Below, one piece after another: positions 25,591 through 35,228 of a stretch of DNA of 64,000 bases. The position numbers and the translations under genes are program-made. How positions within the stretch are numbered: the first letter of the stretch is position 1; each line of letters starts with the position of its first letter. The notes beneath the pieces are model-generated. The model did no database searches. It was given only the letters and a program-made list of their open reading frames with translations, and was not told the DNA's origin. Origin of the DNA: Mucilaginibacter pedocola (GTDB taxonomy: Bacteria > Bacteroidota > Bacteroidia > Sphingobacteriales > Sphingobacteriaceae); assembly GCF_002013915.1 (NCBI RefSeq), contig NZ_MBTF01000023.1, forward strand, positions 248,001 to 312,000, read 5' to 3'.

Positions 25591-25833
25591 ATGATAGACG
25601 AGAAAGATACCGCCCCGGCAGAAAAAGACGGCAAATACGAGTTTGTGATACACTACTCGGGCCGCGAAGTACCTTGCACAGTTGTAAAGGAGCAGGATAA
25701 ACTCATAGTAACCATAGAAGACAATATAACGGCAGAGCTAACGCACAACGCCGACGGTAGCCTGGTACAAACCGGTGGCACCGATCTGGCCGATTCGGCT
25801 GTGGATTTCATCAAGAAAAGGATATTCGGTTAA
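25591..25833 (+). CDS. Small conserved hypothetical protein
   Basis: An 80-residue acidic soluble protein with no signal peptide. Two short strand-rich stretches, FVIHYSGREVPCTVVKEQDK and LIVTIEDNITAELTHN, alternate hydrophobic and polar residues and suggest a small beta-barrel or sandwich. There is no recognisable motif and no known function. The ATG at 25591 follows a gap with a terminator hairpin. An AI-2E family transporter gene follows after 111 bp on the same strand. Confidence 0.6.
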   Translation: MIDEKDTAPAEKDGKYEFVIHYSGREVPCTVVKEQDKLIVTIEDNITAELTHNADGSLVQTGGTDLADSAVDFIKKRIFG

Positions 25834-25944
25834 TACCTTTATTATACCTGCCCTGCCTGATAAACAGGGCTTTGCATTGCCTTCCTGCGAAACGCCCTCT
25901 TTCGCTTTAGCCAATATTTTCCTACATCTCCCTAATATTACTGC

Positions 25945-27039
25945 ATGGCTATTAGCTACTTCAACCAAACTCTTAAGATATTACTGCTTTTAGTGCTCGT
26001 GTTCGGCATATTGTACATTGGTGCCCCGGTATTTATACCCCTAACCTTTGGTGCGGTGCTGGCTATGCTGTTGCTGCCCGTTTGCCATTGGCTGCAACGC
26101 CGCGGGTTAAATAATGGTTTGGCTTCGGGCTTAAGCGTTATTGCTTTGCTGCTCATCATAGGCGGGCTCATTTTGTTACTGCAAATGCAACTGAGCGATT
26201 TGGTGCAAGACTTGTCTAAAATACAGGAGCGCGTAAACGGAATTATAGCTAACCTGAAAGAGTATGTGCAGCATACGTTTGGCATATCTAAAACCGAGCA
26301 GCAAAAGATCATTAAAGAACAGCAGGGTGGAGGTATGGAAAAGGCGGCAGCATTGGTGACTACCTTGTTGGGTTCTTTCGCCGGGATATTGGTAGATGCT
26401 GTGTTGGTGCTGGTTTATACTTTCCTGTTCATTTATTTCCGCGCACATTTTAAAGCTTTTGTGTTGAGGCTGCTTAGCAGGCAAAACCACGCTACAGCTA
26501 AAGATGTATTGCAAAATGCCGGTACCGTTACGCAGCAATACCTGGGAGGGCTGGGTATGATGATAGTAATGCTGTGGATAATGTATGGCATTGGCTTCAG
26601 CATAGTAGGCGTGCAAAATGCGCTGTTTTTTGCCGTGCTTTGCGGCATACTCGAGCTGGTACCTTTTGCAGGAAACATTACCGGCACATCCATTACGGTA
26701 CTAATGGCGCTGGCCCAAAGCGGCGATACCAAAGTGGTTGTAGGCGTTATTATCACCTATGCCTGTGTACAGCTTATCCAAACTTATATACTTGAGCCAT
26801 TGGTTGTGGGCGACAGGCTCAACATCAACCCGCTGTTTACCATCCTCATCATCGTAATAGGGGAGGCCGTGTGGGGTATAGCAGGCATGATATTAGCCGT
26901 TCCGTTACTGGGCATCTTCAAAATTATTTGCGATAACTTTGAACCACTTAACGACATTGGCTTCCTCATAGGCCCGCCCAAAGAGAAAAAGAGCGAGGGC
27001 GGCAATTTTATTACGAGGCTGTTCAAGACTGGAAAGTAA
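25945..27039 (+). CDS. AI-2E family transporter (UPF0118)
   Basis: A 364-residue polytopic membrane protein of the AI-2E (YdiK/PerM) family. It has the N-terminal helices ILLLLVLVFGILYIGAPVF and LLPVCHWLQRRGLNNG, a hydrophilic loop (about 85-130), then the conserved VLVYTFLFIYFRAHF, FAGNITGTSITVLMA and GDRLNINPLFTILIIVIGE segments that mark the family. Members export AI-2 or act as ion exporters or antiporters; the cargo cannot be read. The stop lies 8 bp from the stop of a convergent lipoprotein gene. Confidence 0.9.
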   Translation: MAISYFNQTLKILLLLVLVFGILYIGAPVFIPLTFGAVLAMLLLPVCHWLQRRGLNNGLASGLSVIALLLIIGGLILLLQMQLSDLVQDLSKIQERVNGIIANLKEYVQHTFGISKTEQQKIIKEQQGGGMEKAAALVTTLLGSFAGILVDAVLVLVYTFLFIYFRAHFKAFVLRLLSRQNHATAKDVLQNAGTVTQQYLGGLGMMIVMLWIMYGIGFSIVGVQNALFFAVLCGILELVPFAGNITGTSITVLMALAQSGDTKVVVGVIITYACVQLIQTYILEPLVVGDRLNINPLFTILIIVIGEAVWGIAGMILAVPLLGIFKIICDNFEPLNDIGFLIGPPKEKKSEGGNFITRLFKTGK

Positions 27040-27046
27040 CCGCTTG

Positions 27047-28012
27047 TTACCGTGCGGCCACCGTATGGTCCTTAGCTATGCCCTTTACATGCAGCGATAT
27101 TAAACTTGCATGCTTCATCCCTAACGATTGCCCCGGCACATCCGCCAGGTATTTTTTTAAATAACCGTTCAGGATAGCGGTAGAGTTGTGGATATAATTG
27201 TCCCGGTATTTGCCATCAGTGAAAGGGAATAGCGGTTTATCGTAATACATGTTGCCATCCTTATCTACATACACACTAAAAGAATACTTGAAATCGGCAT
27301 AGGCTTTTTTGATAACGATATCGTAATGCGGGTCCATATAATCATCGGATACGGTGGAGTTTTCGAATAATGGGCCGGGGGCAGTTTTGCGTTTCTGTAC
27401 TGTAAGTATAGGGCTTTTACTTACAAACTGAACAGGGTGCTGCGCGGCAAAAGCCTCTTTCATATCGGCGTTGGCTTTTTCTACCAATCCTTTTACAAAA
27501 AGGGTATCGCGCCTGCGGTAACGCTGTAAAACTTCGGCAGTGGTATGCAGTTTGTTTTTGATATAGTCGTCGGCATAAAACTTCATAAAAATTTTAGCGC
27601 CGGTTACATCCAGGGTATCTTCATGCGCCAACAGTAACTCAAACACCAGGCTGTCTTTACTCATGCGCCGCATTTTTAAATACGAACGGTTGGTGTTGAT
27701 GATAGAATCCAGTCCGCAAGCTAAAGGGAAGTTGAGGAACTGCTTTTTTACGGGACTAAATAAGGCCACCGAATCTTTGGATACAAAACGCATGCGCCAG
27801 TCGGGGCTAAGGTGGTAGCCATACTCGTTAAACGATAGTCCGTTTTGCATAAAGCGGGCCACTTCGGTGTATGTTATGCCTTCTATCGATTTAAAAGATA
27901 TAGGCCTTTTATTTACCCTATGCCGTGGGTTGTTATCGTGGCAGCCCATGGCAGAAACAACAACTAAGGCCAATGCAAATGCTTTAACCGGGAGTGTTTT
28001 TAATGATAGCAT
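27047..28012 (-). CDS. Lipoprotein, tandem paralogue 2
   Basis: A 321-residue exported lipoprotein: hydrophobic leader VKAFALALVVVSAMGC with a lipobox Cys, then HDNNPRHRVNKRPISFKSIEG. It closely parallels the 323-residue protein just upstream (both have RPISF/KPISF...EGITYTEV, GLSFNEYGYHL and a late PGQSLGMKHASLISLHVKG). It is conserved in length, mostly beta-strand-rich, and has no motif I can name. The tandem pair points to a local duplication. Confidence 0.7.
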   Translation of the reverse strand: MLSLKTLPVKAFALALVVVSAMGCHDNNPRHRVNKRPISFKSIEGITYTEVARFMQNGLSFNEYGYHLSPDWRMRFVSKDSVALFSPVKKQFLNFPLACGLDSIINTNRSYLKMRRMSKDSLVFELLLAHEDTLDVTGAKIFMKFYADDYIKNKLHTTAEVLQRYRRRDTLFVKGLVEKANADMKEAFAAQHPVQFVSKSPILTVQKRKTAPGPLFENSTVSDDYMDPHYDIVIKKAYADFKYSFSVYVDKDGNMYYDKPLFPFTDGKYRDNYIHNSTAILNGYLKKYLADVPGQSLGMKHASLISLHVKGIAKDHTVAAR

Positions 28013-28021
28013 AAGGTATAT

Positions 28022-28993
28022 TTATTTGTTAGCAGATACGGTTTGTGCAAAGGCGGGCTGCCTGCCATGTATATGCAGTGTTACTATACTGGTATGAGGG
28101 ATGCCTAAAGTTTGGCCGGGTACAACGGTTAAATTGGGCTTTAAGTAATTATCTAAAATAAACTTCGATATCTTAACGTAATTGGCGGCAGCCTGGTCGT
28201 CGCCATAAAAGCCTACCATGGGCATGCGGTAGGTTATTTGCCCTTTGGCATCTACAAAAACAGAGAGCGAATAATCAAAGTGTTTGTATGCCTTACTCAG
28301 GGTAATATCAAACGTGGGCGTCATGTAATTATCGGCGTAGTCGTAATTATTGTAATATAGCTTTGGTGTGCGGTGCCAAAAAGACACCTGCATAGCGGGC
28401 CGCTTGCTAATGAAATTTACCGGTTGCTGTGCAGCAAACGCATTTTTAATATCGGCGTTGGCTCTTCCTATTAGTTTCTTCAAAAACACGCTATCTGCGT
28501 GGCTTACATGCCGGGCCTGGTCTATAGTGGCGTGCAGGTTGTTTTTAATGTAGTTATCGGCATAAAACGTCATCCGCACGGCAGAGTTGGTTCTATCGAG
28601 CGTGTCGTCCTTAGCCTGCAGCATATCCAGCACCATGCTGTCTTTACTCATGTGCAGCATTTTGAAAAACGAGTGGGAGGTGGCGAATATGGAATCTATC
28701 CCTCTGGATAAAGGAAAATTGACGAATTGCTTTTTCTCGGGGCTGTACAGCGCAACCGAATCTTTGGGTTCGAACCTCAATCGCCACTCGGGCGCGAGGT
28801 GGTAACCCTGCTCGTTAAACGACAGGCCATTCTTTTGCTTGCGCGATACTTCGGTGAAAGTAATACCTTCAACGGAACTGAAGGATATCGGCTTTTTGTT
28901 TTTTCGGAGCCTTGGATTGTTATAGTCGCACCCGGCAAAAACGATTGTTGCAGAGAGCAACAGAAGAAGGTGGAAGTTTTTAGGCAGAAACAT
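28022..28993 (-). CDS. Lipoprotein, tandem paralogue 1
   Basis: A 323-residue lipoprotein (leader FHLLLLLSATIVFAGC) that pairs with its paralogue downstream, 9 bp away on the same strand. Shared blocks include KPISFSSVEGITFTEVSRKQ, NGLSFNEQGYHLAPEWRLRF, DSVALYSPEKKQFVNFPLSRG and LTVVPGQTLGIPHTSIVTLH. Function unknown. The start ATG at 28991-28993 sits about 60 bp from the recO stop. Confidence 0.7.
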   Translation of the reverse strand: MFLPKNFHLLLLLSATIVFAGCDYNNPRLRKNKKPISFSSVEGITFTEVSRKQKNGLSFNEQGYHLAPEWRLRFEPKDSVALYSPEKKQFVNFPLSRGIDSIFATSHSFFKMLHMSKDSMVLDMLQAKDDTLDRTNSAVRMTFYADNYIKNNLHATIDQARHVSHADSVFLKKLIGRANADIKNAFAAQQPVNFISKRPAMQVSFWHRTPKLYYNNYDYADNYMTPTFDITLSKAYKHFDYSLSVFVDAKGQITYRMPMVGFYGDDQAAANYVKISKFILDNYLKPNLTVVPGQTLGIPHTSIVTLHIHGRQPAFAQTVSANK

Positions 28994-29055
28994 CTTTGTA
29001 TTGATATTTTATTCTGCCATAAATATAAATAAAGAAATTTAATTCTGTTTATTTT

Positions 29056-29781
29056 TTATCCTAAAACTTCTTCTAATACTTCGTGCGATTTGATGTAACC
29101 GAAACCCTCGATATGGAGGGCATAATATTCCAATAGTTTGTTGATGAGGTAACGGCGCTCATCGTTACTCAACTTTATTTCGCCGATGTGCCCGAAACCG
29201 CTCTCCAGCAGTAATTGGAAGTTTGCGGTATGCGGCGGCGATAGGTACGAAAGGCTATCGGGCCGGTAATTGCTAAACACGCCGTTACGCATATCAAAAT
29301 AGTTAGCACTGTTAGCACCCTCGCTGTGCGGGTAAAAGCCCAGGTAGCGCGTAAGGCGAATGAGGAATACCAAATGGAAGTTGGCAAGCCCCTCGGTGGC
29401 ATTGTCTAAAAACTCGATGGAGTTAAATAAGAAGTCGAACACAGCCTCATCGGGCGTCTGCTGTTTAATGGCTTTGTACAATACCTCGTTCAGGAACATC
29501 ACGAGGCAGCTTTTAATAATATCGTATGGGATGCTGAGCAGCACAGGCGAATTTTTGAGTTCGGAGATACGCTGGATGTTGCCGGCTGGTTTGTGGTAAA
29601 CCACCATATCAACCAAATGCAGCGGCTGCAGCATATTGCGGCTTATTTTTGCTTTTGGCTTTTTTACACCGTTGATGAGGTACGATTGCAGCCCGAATTT
29701 CTCGGTAAAAATCTGTACAACTACACTGCTCTCGCTATAGTCGGTAGTTTTAAAAACAATGCCGCGGGTTTTATGCAGCAT
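29056..29781 (-). CDS. recO: DNA repair protein RecO
   Basis: A 241-residue RecO: OB-fold start HKTRGIVFKTTDYSESSVVV (3-22), the linker LINGVKKPKAKISRNMLQPLHLVDMV and the RecO helical domain. It loads RecA with RecR during recombinational repair of gaps. The zinc-binding CxxC pair is not obvious, as in other Bacteroidota versions. It overlaps dgkA by 11 bp. Confidence 0.9.
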   Translation of the reverse strand: MLHKTRGIVFKTTDYSESSVVVQIFTEKFGLQSYLINGVKKPKAKISRNMLQPLHLVDMVVYHKPAGNIQRISELKNSPVLLSIPYDIIKSCLVMFLNEVLYKAIKQQTPDEAVFDFLFNSIEFLDNATEGLANFHLVFLIRLTRYLGFYPHSEGANSANYFDMRNGVFSNYRPDSLSYLSPPHTANFQLLLESGFGHIGEIKLSNDERRYLINKLLEYYALHIEGFGYIKSHEVLEEVLG

Positions 29782-30139
29782 GGTTAAAGAGCGCTAAAAT
29801 TTTCGGCAGGAAAATGATACAGCCGGTTACCAATGCAAAAAAAGCAGTCACTAAAACAGCGGCGGCGCTAACGTCTTTCACATGGCCTGCCAGTTTGTTA
29901 TACCCCGGCGATACCAGGTCGGTGAGGGTTTCTATGCCGGTGTTCAACAATTCGGTAAGCAACACCATAGCAATGCAGAGCGTTACCCAGTTCCATTCGG
30001 CGGCGCTTATCTGCAGGAAAAAACCCATCGCGATAGCTAAAAGCCCCGCAAATACGTGCACCCTGAAGTTGAGTTGGGTAGTGTACGCATATTTTAAACC
30101 GTTAAAGGCAAAGCCAAAACCACGAATAAACTTTTTCAT
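29771..30139 (-). CDS. dgkA: Diacylglycerol/undecaprenol kinase family protein
   Basis: A 122-residue membrane protein with three helices and the DgkA signature LTELLNTGIETLTDLVSP (about 61-78), plus RVHVFAGLLAI in the second helix. It phosphorylates undecaprenol or diacylglycerol to recycle lipid carrier; substrate choice is not readable, but Gram-positive and Bacteroidota members often act on undecaprenol. The C-terminus overlaps recO by 11 bp. Confidence 0.9.
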   Translation of the reverse strand: MKKFIRGFGFAFNGLKYAYTTQLNFRVHVFAGLLAIAMGFFLQISAAEWNWVTLCIAMVLLTELLNTGIETLTDLVSPGYNKLAGHVKDVSAAAVLVTAFFALVTGCIIFLPKILALFNHAA

Positions 30140-30170
30140 TTACCTGTTAAGATATGCAAATCTGCACAAA

Positions 30171-33143
30171 TTAATTTACAGGCAGCGTAAAGTAAAAGGT
30201 AGAGCCTTCTCCGTTCCCGCTCTCCACCCATATGCGGCCGTCGTGGCGCTGCACTATCTCGGCGCAGAGGTATAGGCCAATACCGAAGCCCGATACAGTG
30301 AGCATATGGCTGCTTTCTACCCGGTAGTATCGGTCGAATATTTTTTCGATATCCTGTGGTTTTACGCCCATGCCCTGGTCTTTTACGCTCACCTGCGCCA
30401 TATTATCAACCAGGCGGCATTCCACGTCAATATTTTTGCCCTTGGGCGAATACTTAACGGCATTGCTCAATAGGTTTGATATTACCGAGCCAATTTTATC
30501 CCTATCGGCATCCACGGTAATTGGTTCCGAATGGCTGAAGGTTACCACATGGCTGGCCACGGTTAAGCGCGCATCACCTATCATTTCGGAGATCAGGTCA
30601 TCCAGCGAGAACTCCTGTTTGCTCAAAAATATCTTGCCCGATTCCAGTCTTGATACATTCAGGAAGCCATTGATCATGGTGCTCATCTTCTTCACCTGTG
30701 TGTTTACTTTTTCAAGCGCGCTGGTGGTAAAGGCATCATCGTTATTGCGCGCTTTGGCGTAAAGCATTTGGGCGTAGGCGCTGAGCGAGGTGAGCGGCGT
30801 TTTCAACTCGTGGCTTACCATGCCTATAAAGTCGTTCTTGCGCATCTCATCTTCCTTCTGCTCGGTAATATCAATGATGAGGCCCGAGAAATGTACGGGT
30901 TTGCCGTTATCATCGGGATACATTTTACCGTAGGCGCGCACCCAGCGTTTCTTCTGGTCGTGGTGGCCTATCAGCGGGTGCTCCATAATATAATCGCGGC
31001 CGGTGGCTATGGTTTGGGCTATCTCGCTGCGTACTTTTTCCTGGTAGCCATCGGCAATGGTTTCGGCAACCATATCAAAGGTTACGTCCTCATCCGCATA
31101 AAAACCAAACTGCTCTTTCAAGCGTGGCGATACGTTAAACTCGTGCGTATCGGTATTCAGGAACCAGGTACCCACGTTAGCCGCCTCAATGGCAAAACGG
31201 GTTTGTTCTTCAGCCTTTTGCACCTCTTTACGTGCCAGCACCTGCTCGGTAACTACATTGGCCACCAATACAATGCTGGTGGTTTGCCCTTTATTATCTT
31301 TTAAGGGGTGGTATACAAAGTTGGAATATACTTCTTCTATTTTGCCGTTCTGCTCCAGCAGGGCCTTCACTTCATCGCCATAGTAAGCTTCGCCTGTAGC
31401 AAATACTTGGTCCAGCAGGGGCAAAAACTGCTGGCCTTCCAGTTCGGGTACGGCAACGCGTAACGGTAGGCCAATAACGCTGTCATCTTTCCCCCAGGCG
31501 GCAAGCACCATTTTGTTGGCACTTTCTACAATCATATCGCGCCCGGTAAGCAGCGCAATGGCAATAGGCGCATCGGCCAGCATGTAGCGCAACTTGCCCT
31601 CGCTTAGTTCCAGGTCTATAATGCTTTTTTGCAGGTCGAGCTGGGTTTCGCCCAGTTCTTCGTTAGTGGCGTAAAGCTCTTCGTTGGTGGCGGCCAGTTC
31701 TTCGTTAGATGCAGATACCTCTTCGTTAAGGGCCTGCAGCTCTTCGTTGATGGCCTGCAGTTCTGCTTCGCTTTTTTCTATTTGCTTACGTGCCTCCACT
31801 ACTTCCGATACATCAAATACCGATACCATGATAGATTCTACCTCACCATTTTCGGCAAACAGCGGGTCGTACGAGAAGTTGACATATAGGTGTTTATTGC
31901 CTTCGGCGGTATTAATGTCTACCTCAATCTCGGGCAGTGCCAGACGCTTGCCGGTATCAAATACCTCGTACAGCATGTCCGGGAAAGGCTGGTCAAGCAA
32001 TTCTGGGAATACATCCAGCAGCTTTTTGCCCATAACCTCTTCGCGCGTACGGCTCCAAATATCCAGTACCGATTGGTTGGCAACGGTTATCACCAAGTCG
32101 CGCCCTTCAAAAATGGCCATGCTGATGGGGGTATTCATCACCATATCGCCAAGTCGTTTTTGGTGGTGGCGGGCTTTGTTGGCAGCATCAACCTGGGCGG
32201 TAACATCACTGGCCACTACTATTACACCGGTGGTTTTGCCGTCGGCATCTTTAAACGGATGGTTTATGAAAGTAAAGTAGCGTTCTTCTAAGCCACCGTT
32301 GCGTCGCAGCCAGGCACGTTCCTGCGTACCATGGTAAGGCACATCGGTAGCGTAAACCTCCTGCATTATCTTAATATAGGGCTGCTCTTGCATCTCGGGC
32401 AAAATATCGCCCAGCGGCATACCCAATACCGAATCGTCTTTGCTCCACAGCTCCAAAAACTTGCCGTTCACCATATCAAGCACCATATTATGCCCGCTGA
32501 ACAAGCCAATGGCAACCGGCGCCTGCGATATCATGTTGCGGAAGTTGGCCTCGCTTTCGGCAAGGGCTTTGGTGCGCCTGGCCACGCGGTCTTCCAGTTC
32601 TATGTTCAGTTGTTGTAGCTTTTCCTGTGTGAAGTTTAGCTGATCGTTAGTGGCTCGCAGTTCTTCAATGGTAGAGGCCAGTTCTTCATTTGCGCCCTGC
32701 TCGCGTGTAAGTGCGGCTTCCAGCCGCTCGGCAGATATTAAAGCTTGCCTGCTCAGGTACCGCTCGGTAACATCTGTAGCGGTGTGTAAAATGGCGTAGG
32801 TTTTACCCGCATCATCTTTTAGTGCGCGGTATTCAAAATCGAAATAAGATGTTTTTAGTTCGCCGCCTATCTCTATATCGGCGGCGGTATCTACGGCTTG
32901 GTAGGTTTTACCGCTCGTCCAAACGCGCTTTAATATGGCTATAAATTGCTGGCTGGCCAGTTCGGGTACGCCAACTTCGAGAGGGAGCCCGGTAATGGAG
33001 CTATCTTTGCCCCACAGATCCAACATGGCCTTATTGGCCCATTGTATAATAATATCTTTAGTACGGTAAATAGCTGTAGCGTTTGCCGATAGGGACAAAA
33101 CTTCCAGCAATTCGTCACTGCTAAAACGGGGATCAGTGTTCAT
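30171..33143 (-). CDS. Soluble multi-PAS histidine kinase
   Basis: A 990-residue sensor kinase without membrane segments. Five PAS-type modules are visible by recurring WANKAMLDLWGKDSSITGLP-like blocks, at about 10-128, 203-325, 335-458, 510-632 and 640-760. Coiled coils link them (IEELRATNDQLNFTQEKLQQ and the NEELAATNEELYATNEELGE stretch between the third and fourth). The last 230 residues are HisKA with the H-box MVSHELKTPLTSLSAYAQML and a HATPase with an N-box NLLSNAVKYSPKG and G boxes DQGMGV and GFGIGLYLC. It has no receiver domain, and no response regulator is next to it. It may sense redox or small ligands. Confidence 0.92.
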   Translation of the reverse strand: MNTDPRFSSDELLEVLSLSANATAIYRTKDIIIQWANKAMLDLWGKDSSITGLPLEVGVPELASQQFIAILKRVWTSGKTYQAVDTAADIEIGGELKTSYFDFEYRALKDDAGKTYAILHTATDVTERYLSRQALISAERLEAALTREQGANEELASTIEELRATNDQLNFTQEKLQQLNIELEDRVARRTKALAESEANFRNMISQAPVAIGLFSGHNMVLDMVNGKFLELWSKDDSVLGMPLGDILPEMQEQPYIKIMQEVYATDVPYHGTQERAWLRRNGGLEERYFTFINHPFKDADGKTTGVIVVASDVTAQVDAANKARHHQKRLGDMVMNTPISMAIFEGRDLVITVANQSVLDIWSRTREEVMGKKLLDVFPELLDQPFPDMLYEVFDTGKRLALPEIEVDINTAEGNKHLYVNFSYDPLFAENGEVESIMVSVFDVSEVVEARKQIEKSEAELQAINEELQALNEEVSASNEELAATNEELYATNEELGETQLDLQKSIIDLELSEGKLRYMLADAPIAIALLTGRDMIVESANKMVLAAWGKDDSVIGLPLRVAVPELEGQQFLPLLDQVFATGEAYYGDEVKALLEQNGKIEEVYSNFVYHPLKDNKGQTTSIVLVANVVTEQVLARKEVQKAEEQTRFAIEAANVGTWFLNTDTHEFNVSPRLKEQFGFYADEDVTFDMVAETIADGYQEKVRSEIAQTIATGRDYIMEHPLIGHHDQKKRWVRAYGKMYPDDNGKPVHFSGLIIDITEQKEDEMRKNDFIGMVSHELKTPLTSLSAYAQMLYAKARNNDDAFTTSALEKVNTQVKKMSTMINGFLNVSRLESGKIFLSKQEFSLDDLISEMIGDARLTVASHVVTFSHSEPITVDADRDKIGSVISNLLSNAVKYSPKGKNIDVECRLVDNMAQVSVKDQGMGVKPQDIEKIFDRYYRVESSHMLTVSGFGIGLYLCAEIVQRHDGRIWVESGNGEGSTFYFTLPVN

Positions 33144-33309
33144 TTAAAAAAGCAACGGATAGGTAAAATTAAGCTATAATTGATAGGTACAATTAGGCAA
33201 AACGCATACGCGTTTCACGCGGATCGGCATGAACGATTTATTAACCAGGGGATGGAGATGTAAATATAGTACAGTTTAAGAATATTAAAAAAAATGTTGT
33301 TATAACACT

Positions 33310-33501
33310 TTATTTACGGCTAAGCTGATCTTTCAACAGCAAAATAAAGCTGATGCAGCCCGCAAGGCCAAACCCGCCCGATGCCCCGCGAATAATATCA
33401 AACAGCATTGGGTTTTTAGGCGCCGGCACCCAAACTATAATGGCAAACAGCAAAATAGATATGGCCAATAGAATAACGGTACGCGTAACCTGGTTTTTCA
33501 T
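33310..33501 (-). CDS. Small two-helix membrane protein
   Basis: A 63-residue protein with two hydrophobic stretches (about 8-26 and 36-54) and a basic end LLLKDQLSRK. No domain known. A similar small two-helix protein lies at 36541-36750. Such proteins are easily missed; length, start and lack of frame shadow support it being real. Confidence 0.55.
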   Translation of the reverse strand: MKNQVTRTVILLAISILLFAIIVWVPAPKNPMLFDIIRGASGGFGLAGCISFILLLKDQLSRK

Positions 33502-33543
33502 GCCCGCAAGATATTGTTTTTTGCGGGCAATGCGGTAAGCTTG

Positions 33544-35070
33544 TTACTTGATATTGGCATCCAGCCAGGCTATACGTTTGGTAAACCATTCTTTTACATG
33601 GGCAACCTCTTTAGGGTAGGTGCCTAAAACAACCGAGTTTGGCCAAACATAAGTACCCAGTATATCCCACTTGGCAAAGTTTTTCTTTTGCGAAAAATAA
33701 AAAGCGGCTTCGGTTTTGTCCATATTATCAAGCATAGTGGGTATAGGCCCGGCTTTTAGTTCGGCCCATTTGGCTTTTACTTTGGCAGCGAAGGCAGGGT
33801 CTTGGTACAAGCGGCTTATCCATACGCCATTTTTCACCCACCAGCCTTCGGCGTAGCGCGAGTCGCTATAATCGTTATTGCCGGCACCGAGGTCGAAATC
33901 CCAGGCGGGGCCCATGCCCAGTTTACCACCGCGGTCTTTGTAATAAAACATGCTCGAAAAGTTTTGCGCATCCTCATTGGCAAACAACTCGTTCACCAAA
34001 AACCAGCTGATGAATGAGTCGGTGTTGATATATTTTGCATAACCATTTACCGGGTCGGCAAAATCGGCCGCGAAGATGGCGTTTTCGGTATCCTGTATGT
34101 AGGTTTTAATGTAATCGAGCTGCTGGGTGTTGGGGGCCTCGGGCGAGCGCAGGTTCATGGGCAGGCTTTTGCCGGTTTGCCAATGCACAATTTCGCCGTT
34201 GCGCTGGTCAAGCTCAATTAAATAGCCGCCAGTAACTGCGGTTGCGCTTACATCACTGGCTTTTAGCTCGGGTATGTTTACGCGCGCTGCATTTATCTCA
34301 ACTTGCTCGGTAAGGGTGTAGTTGCCCAGGTATTCGCCGTTCATTACAACTTCTACCGGTATGCCATGCTGCGCAAAATCTGATTTTGCCCCCTGTGCCA
34401 GCCCGAAGGCAAGCACGTTGCGCATGAGGGTTTTATCGGCATAGTTGGCCAACAATACCCAGTTTTTAGCGCTGGCTAAGCCCAGCACTTTGGCCTTGGT
34501 ATCAAACTTAAGCCTGTACGGTTTTTTAGGCATGCCCCAGGTGGAGTTGCCGCGCCCTTTTATTTGCAGGGGGATGTTATTCACTTCCTGATCGTACAGC
34601 CCCAGTGTATTAATGTTAAGCGAACCGGTTACATAATCATCCTTTGACACCACCGGGCTTGCCGTAGTGAGGTAAAATATAGGCAGGCCCGTAAAGTTAG
34701 ATAGCGTTATGGTGTACGATTTAGCAACGCCATTTTTAGTTACTGTATATGTTACGGGCTTAGAAAAATCTACAGGGGTAACGCCGCTGGTTTGCGGCAC
34801 GCCAGCTATGGTTACAGTAGCACCGCTCCTGGTTAAAAAGGTGGGTATAAACGTCATGCTGCTTTCTACCTCGGGCGTTGCGCCTTTCAGTTTATCGGCA
34901 TCGGCTTCAAAATAAATATCGGCGCTTACTTTACCGGTGTTGTACTTTGTTTCAACGTAAAACCTAAACTCAGGGGTGGTATCGGGCTCAGATGGTATTA
35001 CGTTCTCATTATCTTTTTTACAGCTAACTATAAATAGGGCAATACACAGGTAAGTAAACGCTTTTCTCAT
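33544..35070 (-). CDS. CotH kinase family lipoprotein
   Basis: A 508-residue exported lipoprotein starting at the ATG 35068-35070 (an upstream ATG would add 11 residues before the leader). Leader MRKAFTYLCIALFIVSC, then Cys as lipid anchor. Residues about 30-165 form an N-terminal beta domain. The CotH core follows with PLQIKGRGNSTWGMPKKPYR, LLANYADKTLMRNVLAF, YTLTEQVEI, and the catalytic-type YKDRGGKLGMGPAWDFDLGA near the C-terminus. CotH proteins are atypical protein kinases on secreted proteins; here it is at the cell surface. Divergent from the SDR gene. Confidence 0.88.
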   Translation of the reverse strand: MRKAFTYLCIALFIVSCKKDNENVIPSEPDTTPEFRFYVETKYNTGKVSADIYFEADADKLKGATPEVESSMTFIPTFLTRSGATVTIAGVPQTSGVTPVDFSKPVTYTVTKNGVAKSYTITLSNFTGLPIFYLTTASPVVSKDDYVTGSLNINTLGLYDQEVNNIPLQIKGRGNSTWGMPKKPYRLKFDTKAKVLGLASAKNWVLLANYADKTLMRNVLAFGLAQGAKSDFAQHGIPVEVVMNGEYLGNYTLTEQVEINAARVNIPELKASDVSATAVTGGYLIELDQRNGEIVHWQTGKSLPMNLRSPEAPNTQQLDYIKTYIQDTENAIFAADFADPVNGYAKYINTDSFISWFLVNELFANEDAQNFSSMFYYKDRGGKLGMGPAWDFDLGAGNNDYSDSRYAEGWWVKNGVWISRLYQDPAFAAKVKAKWAELKAGPIPTMLDNMDKTEAAFYFSQKKNFAKWDILGTYVWPNSVVLGTYPKEVAHVKEWFTKRIAWLDANIK

Positions 35071-35228
35071 ACAGCAAGGGCGCGTAAAACCAATAACGCA
35101 CATTTGGGCATGCGCGCCAATTGGTTAACATTTAATAATAGGTTTATAATTTGGTAATATAATTGGCTCCTAATTTATGAGATTTTACTGATAATCAATA
35201 CCCTGATAAAAAGCTATAATTGCGCATT

